Below are positions 1 through 8,043 of a stretch of DNA of 49,709 nt, piece after piece. The stretch lies in contig DAHVAI010000196.1 of assembly GCA_027314685.1 (NCBI GenBank), positions 1 through 49,709 of the forward strand. The letters run 5' to 3'. The stretch comes from Nitrososphaerota archaeon. GTDB lineage: Archaea > Thermoproteota > Nitrososphaeria > Nitrososphaerales > CADDZS01. A program made the position numbers and the translations under genes. The notes under the pieces are model-generated. The model had not been told where the DNA came from, did no database searches, and was given only the letters and a program-made list of their open reading frames with translations. Each line of letters starts with the position of its first letter. Position 1 is the stretch's first letter.

Positions 1-2
1 AA

Positions 3-416
3 TATTTTGACTGGTGGAAATTTACCGAGAAAAGAAGCAGTTTCATGATTTTCGACAAGCGCCTAATCATGGCCATAATCGAGGAAGTTAACGACGGCGC
101 AATAGTCGACATTGCGAGAAGTGTTGCCGTTATGATGAGCCGAGAGTTCATGTTGTCGCGATTTGGTAAGGTTGACAAAGACAGTATCTTTCGATTTCTC
201 GAAATATTAGACAATCATATGAACTGGGGAGAGCTAACGCCAATAAAGATTGAAGGAGGAAAACTGGAAGTCATCATGAGACATGATCTGGGAGTCAAGT
301 GGTCCCTCTTCCTATCCGAGTTCATCTCTAGCTTCTTCTCCTCATTCCTTGCAATGAAAACTACTACTGAAATTTCTACCTTTGGCTGTTCTATTACTGC
401 TTTTCCAGAGGACTAA
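3..416 (+). CDS. Conserved hypothetical protein, 5' end cut by window edge
   Basis: The frame is open from base 3, so the gene may begin outside the window; the first internal ATG is at 45. The visible product has about 138 residues. It is helical and rich in aromatic and hydrophobic residues, with a charged stretch around MRHDLGVKWS followed by an FLSEFISSFFSSFL-like amphipathic segment. The overall look, a helical protein ending in a RHDLGxKWSxF-type motif, resembles small proteins of unknown function that I associate with Thaumarchaeota, but I cannot name a family. It converges with the gene at 486-857. No signal peptide or metal-binding motif is visible. Confidence 0.65.
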   Translation, partial: YFDWWKFTEKRSSFMIFDKRLIMAIIEEVNDGAIVDIARSVAVMMSREFMLSRFGKVDKDSIFRFLEILDNHMNWGELTPIKIEGGKLEVIMRHDLGVKWSLFLSEFISSFFSSFLAMKTTTEISTFGCSITAFPED

Positions 417-485
417 GAGAGTTCAGCTCTTCGAGTTGCGCTCTCTGATCGCTCAGAGACCAATTAGGTCAGAGAAGGTGCCAGA

Positions 486-857
486 TTAGTGTTTTTGGAT
501 ATGATCAGATGGTCCGAGTCTCTTTGGAGCATCGCGAATGTACCTCGAGAAATCTTGCCCGGTCCTGATTTCGATCTGCGAGTCAGAGAGGGAAGAAGGT
601 TGGTTGTAGAGATATCTTATGATACGCTTTTCAATCAAGAGCGCTCCTGCACCTAGCGTCCTTTCCATCGCCTCGGACAAAAGTTCAGGTTTCGAGAATG
701 TCTCCTCCACCCGTAAATTGTATTTCTTGCTGATGAAGTTGATGATCACTCTGGATACTTGATCCCCAAGGGCCTTGAAACCATAGTTAATTGCCTCTGA
801 ATAATCGCTCACTAAGTTAGAATATGCTTTGATCTCAGATTCACCATTCAAGGTCAC
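486..857 (-). CDS. Hypothetical small helical protein downstream of KaiC-like gene
   Basis: This 123-residue, mostly alpha-helical protein begins at GTG; the frame stays open further upstream without an ATG, so the start is uncertain. Its core carries a segment with KKYNLRVEETFSKPELL followed by LGAGALLIEKRIIRYLY. I do not recognise a named family. It lies 88 bases after the stop of the KaiC-like ATPase on the same strand and may be co-transcribed with it. No membrane segment, signal peptide or cysteine cluster is present. Confidence 0.6.
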   Translation of the reverse strand: MTLNGESEIKAYSNLVSDYSEAINYGFKALGDQVSRVIINFISKKYNLRVEETFSKPELLSEAMERTLGAGALLIEKRIIRYLYNQPSSLSDSQIEIRTGQDFSRYIRDAPKRLGPSDHIQKH

Positions 858-945
858 GCAGCCACACCCAGCTTGTTCATCCAGCGAATATTTTATGATT
901 TCCGAGTTGATGTATCTTTCTTGCTAGTACTCGAACAGAGTTTCG

Positions 946-2490
946 TCAGGTCTTCCTGAGCTTGGCATCGAATTTCTTTCTTCTCTTCCCGCGGGCCTTC
1001 TTCTCCCTGAGTGCGATTCTTTCCTCTCCTTCCTCGAAGAGTCTACTTGCCCGTGTGGCTGTCCCCGATAGAATTCCGGTGAAGCCATCGTAAGCGTCTC
1101 CCAAACTAATCCCACCCTGACCGATTTGGAACTTTCTTATCGAGTTATCGTGGCGCGTCCCGCGCATCTTGAGAATTATCAGCGATCTATCCATTTTCCC
1201 GCTTACTTCAACGTAGCGAAGCAACATTATATTGTCCATACTAGTTGAACCGGTGACAGTGGTGCCAGCTAGCTCACTCGCTGTGAACGTGAGGATCAAG
1301 GTTGCACCTCTTTCCTGACAAAGGTAAGCAACTGTTCTCACGAATTCATCGTTTCCGTCATCTTTGGCAATTTGTCGTAGCGCGCCCACGTCGTCGATGA
1401 CCACCCGCCCGGGTTTGACCTGTTCGAGGAGCTTTTGGATCTTGATTATTAATCCCTCAGGAGTGTACTGCTCCGGTAAGAGGAATGCTATGCCTAACTT
1501 TCCCTGCTTTTCTAATGTATCAATATCGTCAAAACCTAGTTTTTTCGCTACGAGTCTTATTTGATTTTCAGGCTCACTAAAGCTCAAAAGGAGGCCGTTC
1601 TCCTTTGAGGATCTTGCCCCGTTGCAAAGAAACTGGATGGCGAACGTTGTTTTCCCCACGCCGGCAGCTCCTATGATACCGGTGACGCTTCCCTCAAGTA
1701 AGCCTCCTTCAATCAAGGCGTCAAGTCCAAGAACTCCAGTCGGTAACCTCCGTTCACTTAACCCTCTTCTCCCCATCGGCTGAAGGGCTGGAAAGACTAA
1801 GAGTCCTGACTTTGAAATCTCGTAAGAGCTCGGTCGCAAGCTTATTTCAAGCCCTCTCATCTTTCTTATGCTGATCATTCGCCGTGGACCTCCTCTTTCC
1901 TTCGCAATATCCATTAAGATTATACCGTCAGCAACAAATTCCTCTATGCCGAGTCCTATTTCTTCGCTGCCGAATGGTAACTCGCTCAGAATCAACGTTG
2001 TGCAACCTTCGCTTCTAACTGCCTTGCCCAGAATGGTATGTAATGCGATCCTCGCGTCTGCCAGTTTGGTAAATCCCGTAGCCAAAGCGTCAAATGAGTC
2101 GATTACAAGCCTCTTTGCTCCCAAAGAAACGACCTCTGAAAGAATCGTGTCTAGGGTATCGTTGATTGCTTCAGACGAAGTGATAGTGAGGTCAAGGTAT
2201 CGAAATTTCCCTTCATCGATAAACCTCTGGAAATGTAGCCCAAAGTTCTCCATGATTTTCAAAAATTGGTCCTTGGTCTCGGCGAAAGACACAAAGAAGC
2301 ATTGTTCCCCGTGAAGTAATCCCGCGTAAAGAAAGTGCGAGGCTAGCAGCGTCTTTCCCACTCCTGGTCTTCCACCCACTACGATCAGACTGTTTCTCGG
2401 TAATCCTCCTGAGAGAAGATAGTCCAGCCCGTCGATTCCCGTTCTGAGTTGATCTGCCAAGATGGTCATCGTTTGAGCAGTGTTATCCAT
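946..2490 (-). CDS. Tandem-domain KaiC-like RecA-superfamily ATPase
   Basis: The protein has 514 residues and two RecA/KaiC ATPase domains. Domain 1 has Walker A GGRPGVGKT (about residues 39-47) and Walker B RLVIDS (about 127-132). Domain 2 has Walker A GAAGVGKT (about 274-281) and Walker B RVVIDD (about 362-367). Each domain opens with the family signature GIDGLD or GVLGLD. The order and size match archaeal KaiC-family proteins, which are signal-transduction ATPases. There is no KaiA or KaiB nearby, so a circadian role is not implied. The C-terminus is a basic, lysine- and arginine-rich tail. It starts with ATG and is divergent from the Lrp-like regulator across about 100 bases, so the two may share a control region. 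Its cellular role is unknown. Confidence 0.9.
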   Translation of the reverse strand: MDNTAQTMTILADQLRTGIDGLDYLLSGGLPRNSLIVVGGRPGVGKTLLASHFLYAGLLHGEQCFFVSFAETKDQFLKIMENFGLHFQRFIDEGKFRYLDLTITSSEAINDTLDTILSEVVSLGAKRLVIDSFDALATGFTKLADARIALHTILGKAVRSEGCTTLILSELPFGSEEIGLGIEEFVADGIILMDIAKERGGPRRMISIRKMRGLEISLRPSSYEISKSGLLVFPALQPMGRRGLSERRLPTGVLGLDALIEGGLLEGSVTGIIGAAGVGKTTFAIQFLCNGARSSKENGLLLSFSEPENQIRLVAKKLGFDDIDTLEKQGKLGIAFLLPEQYTPEGLIIKIQKLLEQVKPGRVVIDDVGALRQIAKDDGNDEFVRTVAYLCQERGATLILTFTASELAGTTVTGSTSMDNIMLLRYVEVSGKMDRSLIILKMRGTRHDNSIRKFQIGQGGISLGDAYDGFTGILSGTATRASRLFEEGEERIALREKKARGKRRKKFDAKLRKT

Positions 2491-2592
2491 TGCATTTTGG
2501 ACTGGCGTTCATTCATTCTATTAATGTGATGGATTACAAGGTAAACTAATCTATCTGCATGCTCAATAGGACGCTGCATAGAATCATGAGTG

Positions 2593-3075
2593 ATGTATTC
2601 TAGTCTTTCTGAAATTGACAGAAAAATGCTTGGTTTGCTTTTGGATTCTGAAGGGCAGATTCCGACACATGAATTGTCCCTTCAGCTTGGGATTCCCCTA
2701 AGCACCGTTCAGAGGAGAAGAAAAAGATTGGAAGGTGAGTATCTCATCAAGACTTACACACTAGACCCAATAAAATTCGGATACAGGCGTGTCGATCTTC
2801 TGATTTACACTGAAGGAGGGGAGACAATGAATATCGGAAAGGAACTATTGAAGCGAGTAGAGGTGACCTCGGCCCTTAGAACTATAGGAGAGCACACAAT
2901 AGACTTACGCGTTGAAGTCTTCGTCAAAGATAACGCTATCTTACTCGATCTCCTAGAACAAGTAAAAGGTATGAAGGGGGTCAGGGATGTAATCTGGACT
3001 GAAGTAATTTCACCCATAGGAAGAAAGATCTTTCTTATTCAGAGAGAAGGGGAGAAATTGTGTTTGCCCCAATGA
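2593..3075 (+). CDS. Lrp/AsnC-type winged-helix transcriptional regulator
   Basis: The roughly 160-residue protein opens with the typical Lrp helix-turn-helix: SEIDRKMLGLLLDSEG, then LGIPLSTVQRRRKRLE as the recognition helix (within about residues 6-55). The C-terminal half has alternating strands and helices, consistent with a ligand-sensing domain, although the classic RAM effector motifs are not obvious. I prefer the ATG at 2593 over the GTG three bases earlier. It is divergently transcribed from the KaiC-like ATPase and may regulate that gene or itself. Its effector is unknown. Confidence 0.8.
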   Translation: MYSSLSEIDRKMLGLLLDSEGQIPTHELSLQLGIPLSTVQRRRKRLEGEYLIKTYTLDPIKFGYRRVDLLIYTEGGETMNIGKELLKRVEVTSALRTIGEHTIDLRVEVFVKDNAILLDLLEQVKGMKGVRDVIWTEVISPIGRKIFLIQREGEKLCLPQ

Positions 3076-3462
3076 TATGAATGACAATCTCATAATCATG
3101 TTTAGGCGGTCATGACCTGTTTTCCATTCTACTATCGCATTCGAGCCACGTCGCAAAGATCTGCCTCAGCTCGTAGCTATTCTCTGTAATGACGTATACT
3201 GAAGATCCCATTCAAGAGTCATTGAAGTTTGACTATCTGGACGAAATAGTTGATGTCCGCGAGTGGAAGATTATTCTGTAACTTTTATCTAGCTTAGTGG
3301 TTCTTGGCAGAATATCTCGACGTGTCGGATAGGGAGAGTTTTAGACTCTATGAATACAAACTACCATCAGGTAAGGTTCGTTGACAGTCTGGAAAAATCA
3401 AACACATCGTACTACTTTACGACAACGGGGAGTATGCCGACCTTATCATCGCTCGGTACTTC

Positions 3463-3954
3463 TTGAACGGTTTAGAAAAAGGGGAATCCTGCGTATCCTT
3501 CACTTCGGACGAGCACGACCATATCGAGAAGAGACTGTCTTCAGAAGGAATCGGTATTGATCGATTCAAGAAATACGGACAGCTCAGGATTTATCTAGTT
3601 AGGGCACCAAGCGACGTGGAACCAATAGATCTGCTGTCCATACTGAAAGGGATAAGAGCTGACGCAACTAATGGTATGAAGGGTCCCTACAGGTTTGCTG
3701 GAAGGACGATACCAGACAATGAATCAGAAAATGGTATGCTTACCGGAACGAATGTTGAGCGGACAGGTCTGCGGCATTTCCAAGAGTTTGACAATTCACA
3801 GATGTGCTTCTGCGACATCTCCAATCTTAAGAAAACCCGGAGGAACGAGTGGATTAGCGCGTTGGTGAAAAACCACGACCATGTGATATGCGCTTCGTCC
3901 CCTGACAAAGCAGTAGCCTTTGATGCGACGCTGCTTGAGAAAGAAGAAGAGTAG
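3463..3954 (+). CDS. MEDS/DcmR-type sensory domain protein, 5' end interrupted
   Basis: The translated region resembles the MEDS domain, a RecA-like sensory domain found with methanogen and methylotroph regulators: YFLNGLEKGESCVSF, then ERLSSEGIGID-like and GQLRIYLV segments. The only initiation codon after the last stop is a TTG at 3463, which would cut off the first beta-strand. In the same frame a more complete product would start at GTG 3322, but a TGA at 3382 interrupts it. After that stop, HIVLLYDNGEYADLIIARYF continues the domain without a start codon. The gene is therefore probably a recent pseudogene or makes a truncated product. No DNA-binding or kinase domain is attached. Confidence 0.65.
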   Translation: MNGLEKGESCVSFTSDEHDHIEKRLSSEGIGIDRFKKYGQLRIYLVRAPSDVEPIDLLSILKGIRADATNGMKGPYRFAGRTIPDNESENGMLTGTNVERTGLRHFQEFDNSQMCFCDISNLKKTRRNEWISALVKNHDHVICASSPDKAVAFDATLLEKEEE

Positions 3955-4432
3955 TTCTCGCTAGTAATTCTCAAAGTTCGTTCCCAAAATTTCTGCCATT
4001 CTTATCGCTCAATCTTTTGATTGCTACGAGATAGTCCTAGTACTCCTCTAGGTACTCCATGATATGCTCGTTCATAATATCACTGTCGGTTGGATGCAAA
4101 GCTGAGGGTGGAGACATCAAGGAACGGATGATAAATGTGGATGCTCTGAGTGTAACTGCCTTCCTAGTAAGTATGCGCAAAGCGTTTCATCCGATGACTG
4201 CCCTAACTGCAGTCAGGAAGAGCGCTGTTGCTATTTAGGCAAATCAAGAGCTGTTGTCTCTCCAAGCGGAACAGTAGCGAAAAGTGATTCTATGGCAAGA
4301 AGAACGTTCTCAATAATCATTCATCTCAACGCTTTAGACAGGTTGAAGTAGGCCAAAGTATCAGAAATTCTGCTTTTCGTCGTTAAGCTGATTAGTAACT
4401 CACGACAGCGGCGAATATGGCAGTTGTGATCG
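3955..4432. other. Gene-poor stretch with a start-less cysteine-rich reading frame
   Basis: No intact gene is seen. The plus-strand frame 4106-4351 lacks a start codon. From 4133 it encodes KCGCSECNC, then DDCPNC, then a CC pair. The C-x-C-x2-C-x-C spacing resembles the first half of bacterial metallothioneins, but the second half does not match. It could be the 3' part of a decayed small metal-binding protein or a chance frame. Confidence 0.3.
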
Positions 4433-5704
4433 GTGTCGAGTAATTTGAGCGATAGGATCTCCATACCCAGCTTGATGGCGCTCCGCATTTTCCGAAGCGT
4501 CGCTGCAGGATTGATCAACATCACATTCCCCTACATCATCCTTGTCCAATTGTACCACAACTCAAACCAGGGATCACTGGTCCTCGGTTTCATCTACACT
4601 CTAGCCGCTATTGCAACGGCTGGACTGGGTCTCGGCCTCGGGTTCTCTGCAGACTTGATAGGAAAGAAGATAACTTTCCTGATCGCTCTTGTTCTGTTAC
4701 CGCTTGCTGTCATCTTGCTAGGCTACGCTACCATCTCGATTCACTCCCTCCCGCTCATCTTCTTGGCGTCATCAGTCGGAGGCTTTTCTGCAACCGGGTC
4801 TCTTGCTGGAGGAGGAGTTGGTGGGGCCGCCCAGCCGATTCAATCTCTCGTGATAACGGAGATCACGACGAGGTCGACAAGGACGCGATACTTTAGCATC
4901 TTCTCATTTATTTCTGCTCTTGCTTCAGCAGCTGGTGCGTTCCTCGCCGGTCCGCTCTCGATATCCGATGTACTTTTGATAGCCACAGTCGCAGGTTTCA
5001 TTTCGACCGTCCTCGCTCTCCTTGTGAGAATTCCAAAGCATGAATCAAGAGAAGTAGATTCCGAACGGGAGAAGAATGGAGCAGTCTACTTAGAAAGACC
5101 TGGCAGAACAGGGATGCGCAGCGCGCGCACCATAGGAAAGTTCACGATGACTGGAGTCTTGAACGGGCTGACTCAGGGGTTGGTGGCACCGTTCCTCATT
5201 CCCTTCTTCATAATCGTCTATGGAATTCCAAGACCTGAAATGGCAATGTATGCAACAATATCTGGCCTTGTGGGGGCGTTTGCGCTGCTTCTTGCTCCAC
5301 GCATCGAACGCGGGTTAGGATTTCTTAAAGGACTGATGATTACTAGGGCGCTGTCTGCTGTGCTCGTATTGGCGATGGCTTTCGTACGCTTTCTACCTGC
5401 CTCTCTCGGTATCTACTTTCTGATCCCAGCTCTTCGAACGACTGGAATGCCAATGCAGCAAACTGCCATGATGGACATGGTGGACCTAAACGAGAGAGGT
5501 AGGGCCTTTGGAATAAACCAGAGCGCTAGACTGGGTGCGTCTGCCGGTGGTACCGCGCTTTCAGGATACGAGTTCAACGCCTCAGAGATAGAAGTTCCAT
5601 TCGTGCTATACGCCGTGTTTTTGGGCTTGAATGTTTACCTTTACTACAGGTTCTTCTCGGGATACAGAGCTCCGCCTGTAAAAACCGCTGAGCCTCAAGG
5701 ATAG
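4433..5704 (+). CDS. Major facilitator superfamily transporter, about 12 TM
   Basis: This 423-residue, strongly hydrophobic protein has about twelve predicted membrane helices and an MFS motif A-like loop after TM2 (GFSADLIGKK, near residues 64-73), with a hydrophilic central loop around residues 200-225 separating two six-helix halves. The start is GTG. It is probably a proton-coupled exporter of small molecules in the cytoplasmic membrane; the substrate cannot be read from the sequence. It stands alone, with no obvious operon partner or adjacent regulator. No frameshift or truncation is seen. Confidence 0.85.
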   Translation: MSSNLSDRISIPSLMALRIFRSVAAGLINITFPYIILVQLYHNSNQGSLVLGFIYTLAAIATAGLGLGLGFSADLIGKKITFLIALVLLPLAVILLGYATISIHSLPLIFLASSVGGFSATGSLAGGGVGGAAQPIQSLVITEITTRSTRTRYFSIFSFISALASAAGAFLAGPLSISDVLLIATVAGFISTVLALLVRIPKHESREVDSEREKNGAVYLERPGRTGMRSARTIGKFTMTGVLNGLTQGLVAPFLIPFFIIVYGIPRPEMAMYATISGLVGAFALLLAPRIERGLGFLKGLMITRALSAVLVLAMAFVRFLPASLGIYFLIPALRTTGMPMQQTAMMDMVDLNERGRAFGINQSARLGASAGGTALSGYEFNASEIEVPFVLYAVFLGLNVYLYYRFFSGYRAPPVKTAEPQG

Positions 5705-5933
5705 CTACCTAGTATATCTTTGATAAGAGAATATTTCTGATTCGCAAAATAGAGCAGATGCAACCCGCACACTTCAAACGTGGACTCGAAGTTTCCGAAT
5801 AAGGAAATTTACAAGAGTTTGAATTCATTTTCCTAGAGATTTTTCCATAGAAATTCTACTACCTGATTTCGCCAGCACTGATTTAGCAGGGAATCGGCAG
5901 CTCAAATCACAAACGAAAAAAGGAGTATATCCG

Positions 5934-6074
5934 TTATCTTATTCTTGACAGCATAATTCCTCTGCCGGTATCCTCAACATTCAATCGGGTTCCTTCTGAA
6001 ATACCATACTTCTTTCGAAGCGCAGCTGGTATAGTTGTTTGACCTTTGCGTGTTACTACGACCTCTTTAGTCAT
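5934..6074 (-). CDS. AbrB/SpoVT looped-hinge DNA-binding protein, 46 aa
   Basis: A short gene starts at ATG (6074-6072) and ends at TAA (5936-5934). The 46-residue product begins MTKEVVVTRKGQTTIPAALR and continues KKYGISEGTRLNVEDTGRG, a complete AbrB swapped-hairpin fold with the hallmark KGQ-T-IP-x-x-R core. Such proteins are dimeric transcription regulators or toxin-antitoxin antitoxins. No PIN-domain toxin follows on either side, so it is either an orphan antitoxin or a free-standing regulator. A TATA-like element (GTATAAGT, complement of 6091-6098) lies about 20 bases upstream of the ATG, fitting a very short leader. Confidence 0.85.
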   Translation of the reverse strand: MTKEVVVTRKGQTTIPAALRKKYGISEGTRLNVEDTGRGIMLSRIR

Positions 6075-6215
6075 ACATATCCGACGTACTACTTATACAG
6101 AATCCTACTAAAATTTTCCATCGGAGTTTCTTCTCAGTGGCTCGATGAACCAATAGCAAAGCTGTGGGACAACCCCAAACCAACTAAAGCTCTCATAATT
6201 AGTAACATATCTAAG

Positions 6216-8030
6216 TTAAGTTGCTCGGAGCTTGTCGGGTCCGCTCTTGAACTGCATTGCGTACATATTCGCGAATACTCCGCCGCGCTTTTCCACGAGC
6301 TCGTCGAATGGACCCTCTTCCACTATCTCTCCCGCTTGAAGCACGACTATCCTATCAGCTAGGCGTATGGTCGAAAGCCTGTGCGCTATGATTATGGCAG
6401 TCCTATCTTTTAGGATTAGAGACAGCGTCTTCTGTAGCTGGACCTCGGCCACCGGATCAACTCCTGACGTCGCTTCATCCATGATAAGTATCTTCGGATT
6501 CCGTAGCAACGCGCGCGCAAAGCAGATCATCTGCTTTTGTCCCATGGAAAGGTTCGTCGCAGCTTCGTTGATCATAGTGCAGTAACCCTCTGGAAACCTT
6601 TTCACGAATTCATCCAGTCCGACCTTCCTTGCTACTTCCAAGACCTCTTCGTCTGCCGCATCTTGTCTTCCATACCTTATGTTGTCGAGAATCGTCGCCT
6701 GGAAAAGGAAAGGGTCCTGTGGGACTATGCTTATCCTGCTTCTAAATTCAGCAAATTTCATTTCCCGTGCATCCACTCCGTCGATCAAGACTCGACCCTT
6801 CAGTGGATCGTAAAAGCGAAGGATGAGGCTCACAAGGCTCGACTTGCCAGCCCCGGTCGGCCCTACCACCGCGACGACCTCGTTGGAATCAATCTTGAGA
6901 CTGATGTTTTTGAGCACCGTAACAGAAGTGTCGTATCTGAATGAAACGTCCTGAAACTCGATCTTGCCGAGCGACTTTGAAGGAATGCTTGTCTCTGGTT
7001 CTCTTACATCGATCGGCGTGTCAAGAACCTGCAAGACGCGGTCAAAACCTGTCACAGCCGATTGATATGAATTGTAAAACGTGGTCAGTTGTATGATCGG
7101 ATTGAAGAAGCTGTTGAGATAGAAGAGAAAGGCCACGAGTACCCCAACGCTCAGTGCGCCGCTGATCATTTCCCCAGAACCATACCAGATGACGAAGGCT
7201 ATTCCCGAGGCCTCGATTACCTGGACTAGCGCGTTGAAGAGCGACGTTAGCCTGTTTGCCCTAAGGTTTGCCTGCAGGTTCTCCGCATTAACGGAATCAA
7301 AATTCTCGCTTACTTGGTCCTCCTTCACGAAAGATTGCGTGACTCGCACGCCGCTTATCCCTTCTTGAAGCTTGGCCGTGACCGCAGCTATCTTCTTTCT
7401 AGTTTCAACAAAACTCTCCTGGATCTTCCCCTGAAATGCAAGAGTGAGTATCACGAGTGGTGGTACTACGACCAAGGAGACGAGTGTGAGTCTCGGATTG
7501 AACAAGAACATCACCGGGAATACTAGGATTATCGTCGCGAGACCCCCAAGTACCTGCGGCAGCTGGAAGGTCACGAAATCAGAGAGAGCGTCGACATCGT
7601 TTGTTATGTAGGACATGACACGGCCGGTCTCTCTCTTAGAATAATAGGAAGGAGAAAGTTTCTGTAGCTTTTCGAAGGCGTCTCGCCTAACGTCGTAGAT
7701 CGTGTTCTGTCCTACCTTCTGCATAAGGAAAGTCCGCCTGTTGCTTGCGATGTAGTTGATAGCATAGAGAGCAAAATATGCACCGATTGCAATTTCAATC
7801 CCCATCAAGTTAAGCTTGGGGTAAATGTTGTTGATCGCATCTGCGAGAAGCGCTGGAAAGACTACTCCCGCGGCAGCAGTGAAAATTAGAGAGACGAACG
7901 CGAGGACCAGGTCTTTCCTGTAGTTGAGTATGTAGGAAAAGATCCTCCGCAACAGGACCCTATCGGAGTATTTTCTGTATTTTCTTTCACTTGGGTCAGC
8001 TGTACTGAATGTTCCGCCAGGGAATGCCAT
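6216..8030 (-). CDS. ABC exporter half-transporter (canonical ATP-site subunit)
   Basis: This type IV ABC exporter subunit of about 604 residues has an N-terminal six-helix membrane domain and a C-terminal ATPase. The ATPase shows Walker A GPTGAGKSS, Walker B ILIMDEATS with the catalytic Glu, and H-loop IIIAHRLS with the His. Its signature is LSMGQ instead of LSGGQ. I choose ATG 8030 because GGAGG lies just upstream and this start leaves a 13-base gap after the partner gene; a longer form from 8075 would overlap the partner. With the gene at 8044-9843 it forms a heterodimer of the TM287/288 or BmrCD type that exports drugs, lipids or peptides. The substrate is unknown. Confidence 0.9.
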   Translation of the reverse strand: MAFPGGTFSTADPSERKYRKYSDRVLLRRIFSYILNYRKDLVLAFVSLIFTAAAGVVFPALLADAINNIYPKLNLMGIEIAIGAYFALYAINYIASNRRTFLMQKVGQNTIYDVRRDAFEKLQKLSPSYYSKRETGRVMSYITNDVDALSDFVTFQLPQVLGGLATIILVFPVMFLFNPRLTLVSLVVVPPLVILTLAFQGKIQESFVETRKKIAAVTAKLQEGISGVRVTQSFVKEDQVSENFDSVNAENLQANLRANRLTSLFNALVQVIEASGIAFVIWYGSGEMISGALSVGVLVAFLFYLNSFFNPIIQLTTFYNSYQSAVTGFDRVLQVLDTPIDVREPETSIPSKSLGKIEFQDVSFRYDTSVTVLKNISLKIDSNEVVAVVGPTGAGKSSLVSLILRFYDPLKGRVLIDGVDAREMKFAEFRSRISIVPQDPFLFQATILDNIRYGRQDAADEEVLEVARKVGLDEFVKRFPEGYCTMINEAATNLSMGQKQMICFARALLRNPKILIMDEATSGVDPVAEVQLQKTLSLILKDRTAIIIAHRLSTIRLADRIVVLQAGEIVEEGPFDELVEKRGGVFANMYAMQFKSGPDKLRAT

Positions 8031-8043
8031 CAACTCTTCCTCC

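Noticed and set aside
1364..2314. Plus-strand frames opposite the KaiC-like gene
   Set aside because: Shadows of the well-supported minus-strand ATPase gene; low-complexity Ser/Ile/Leu composition.
946..2490. Circadian clock function for the KaiC-like protein
   Set aside because: No KaiA or KaiB gene is nearby and archaeal KaiC-like proteins have diverse roles; the name reflects only the fold.
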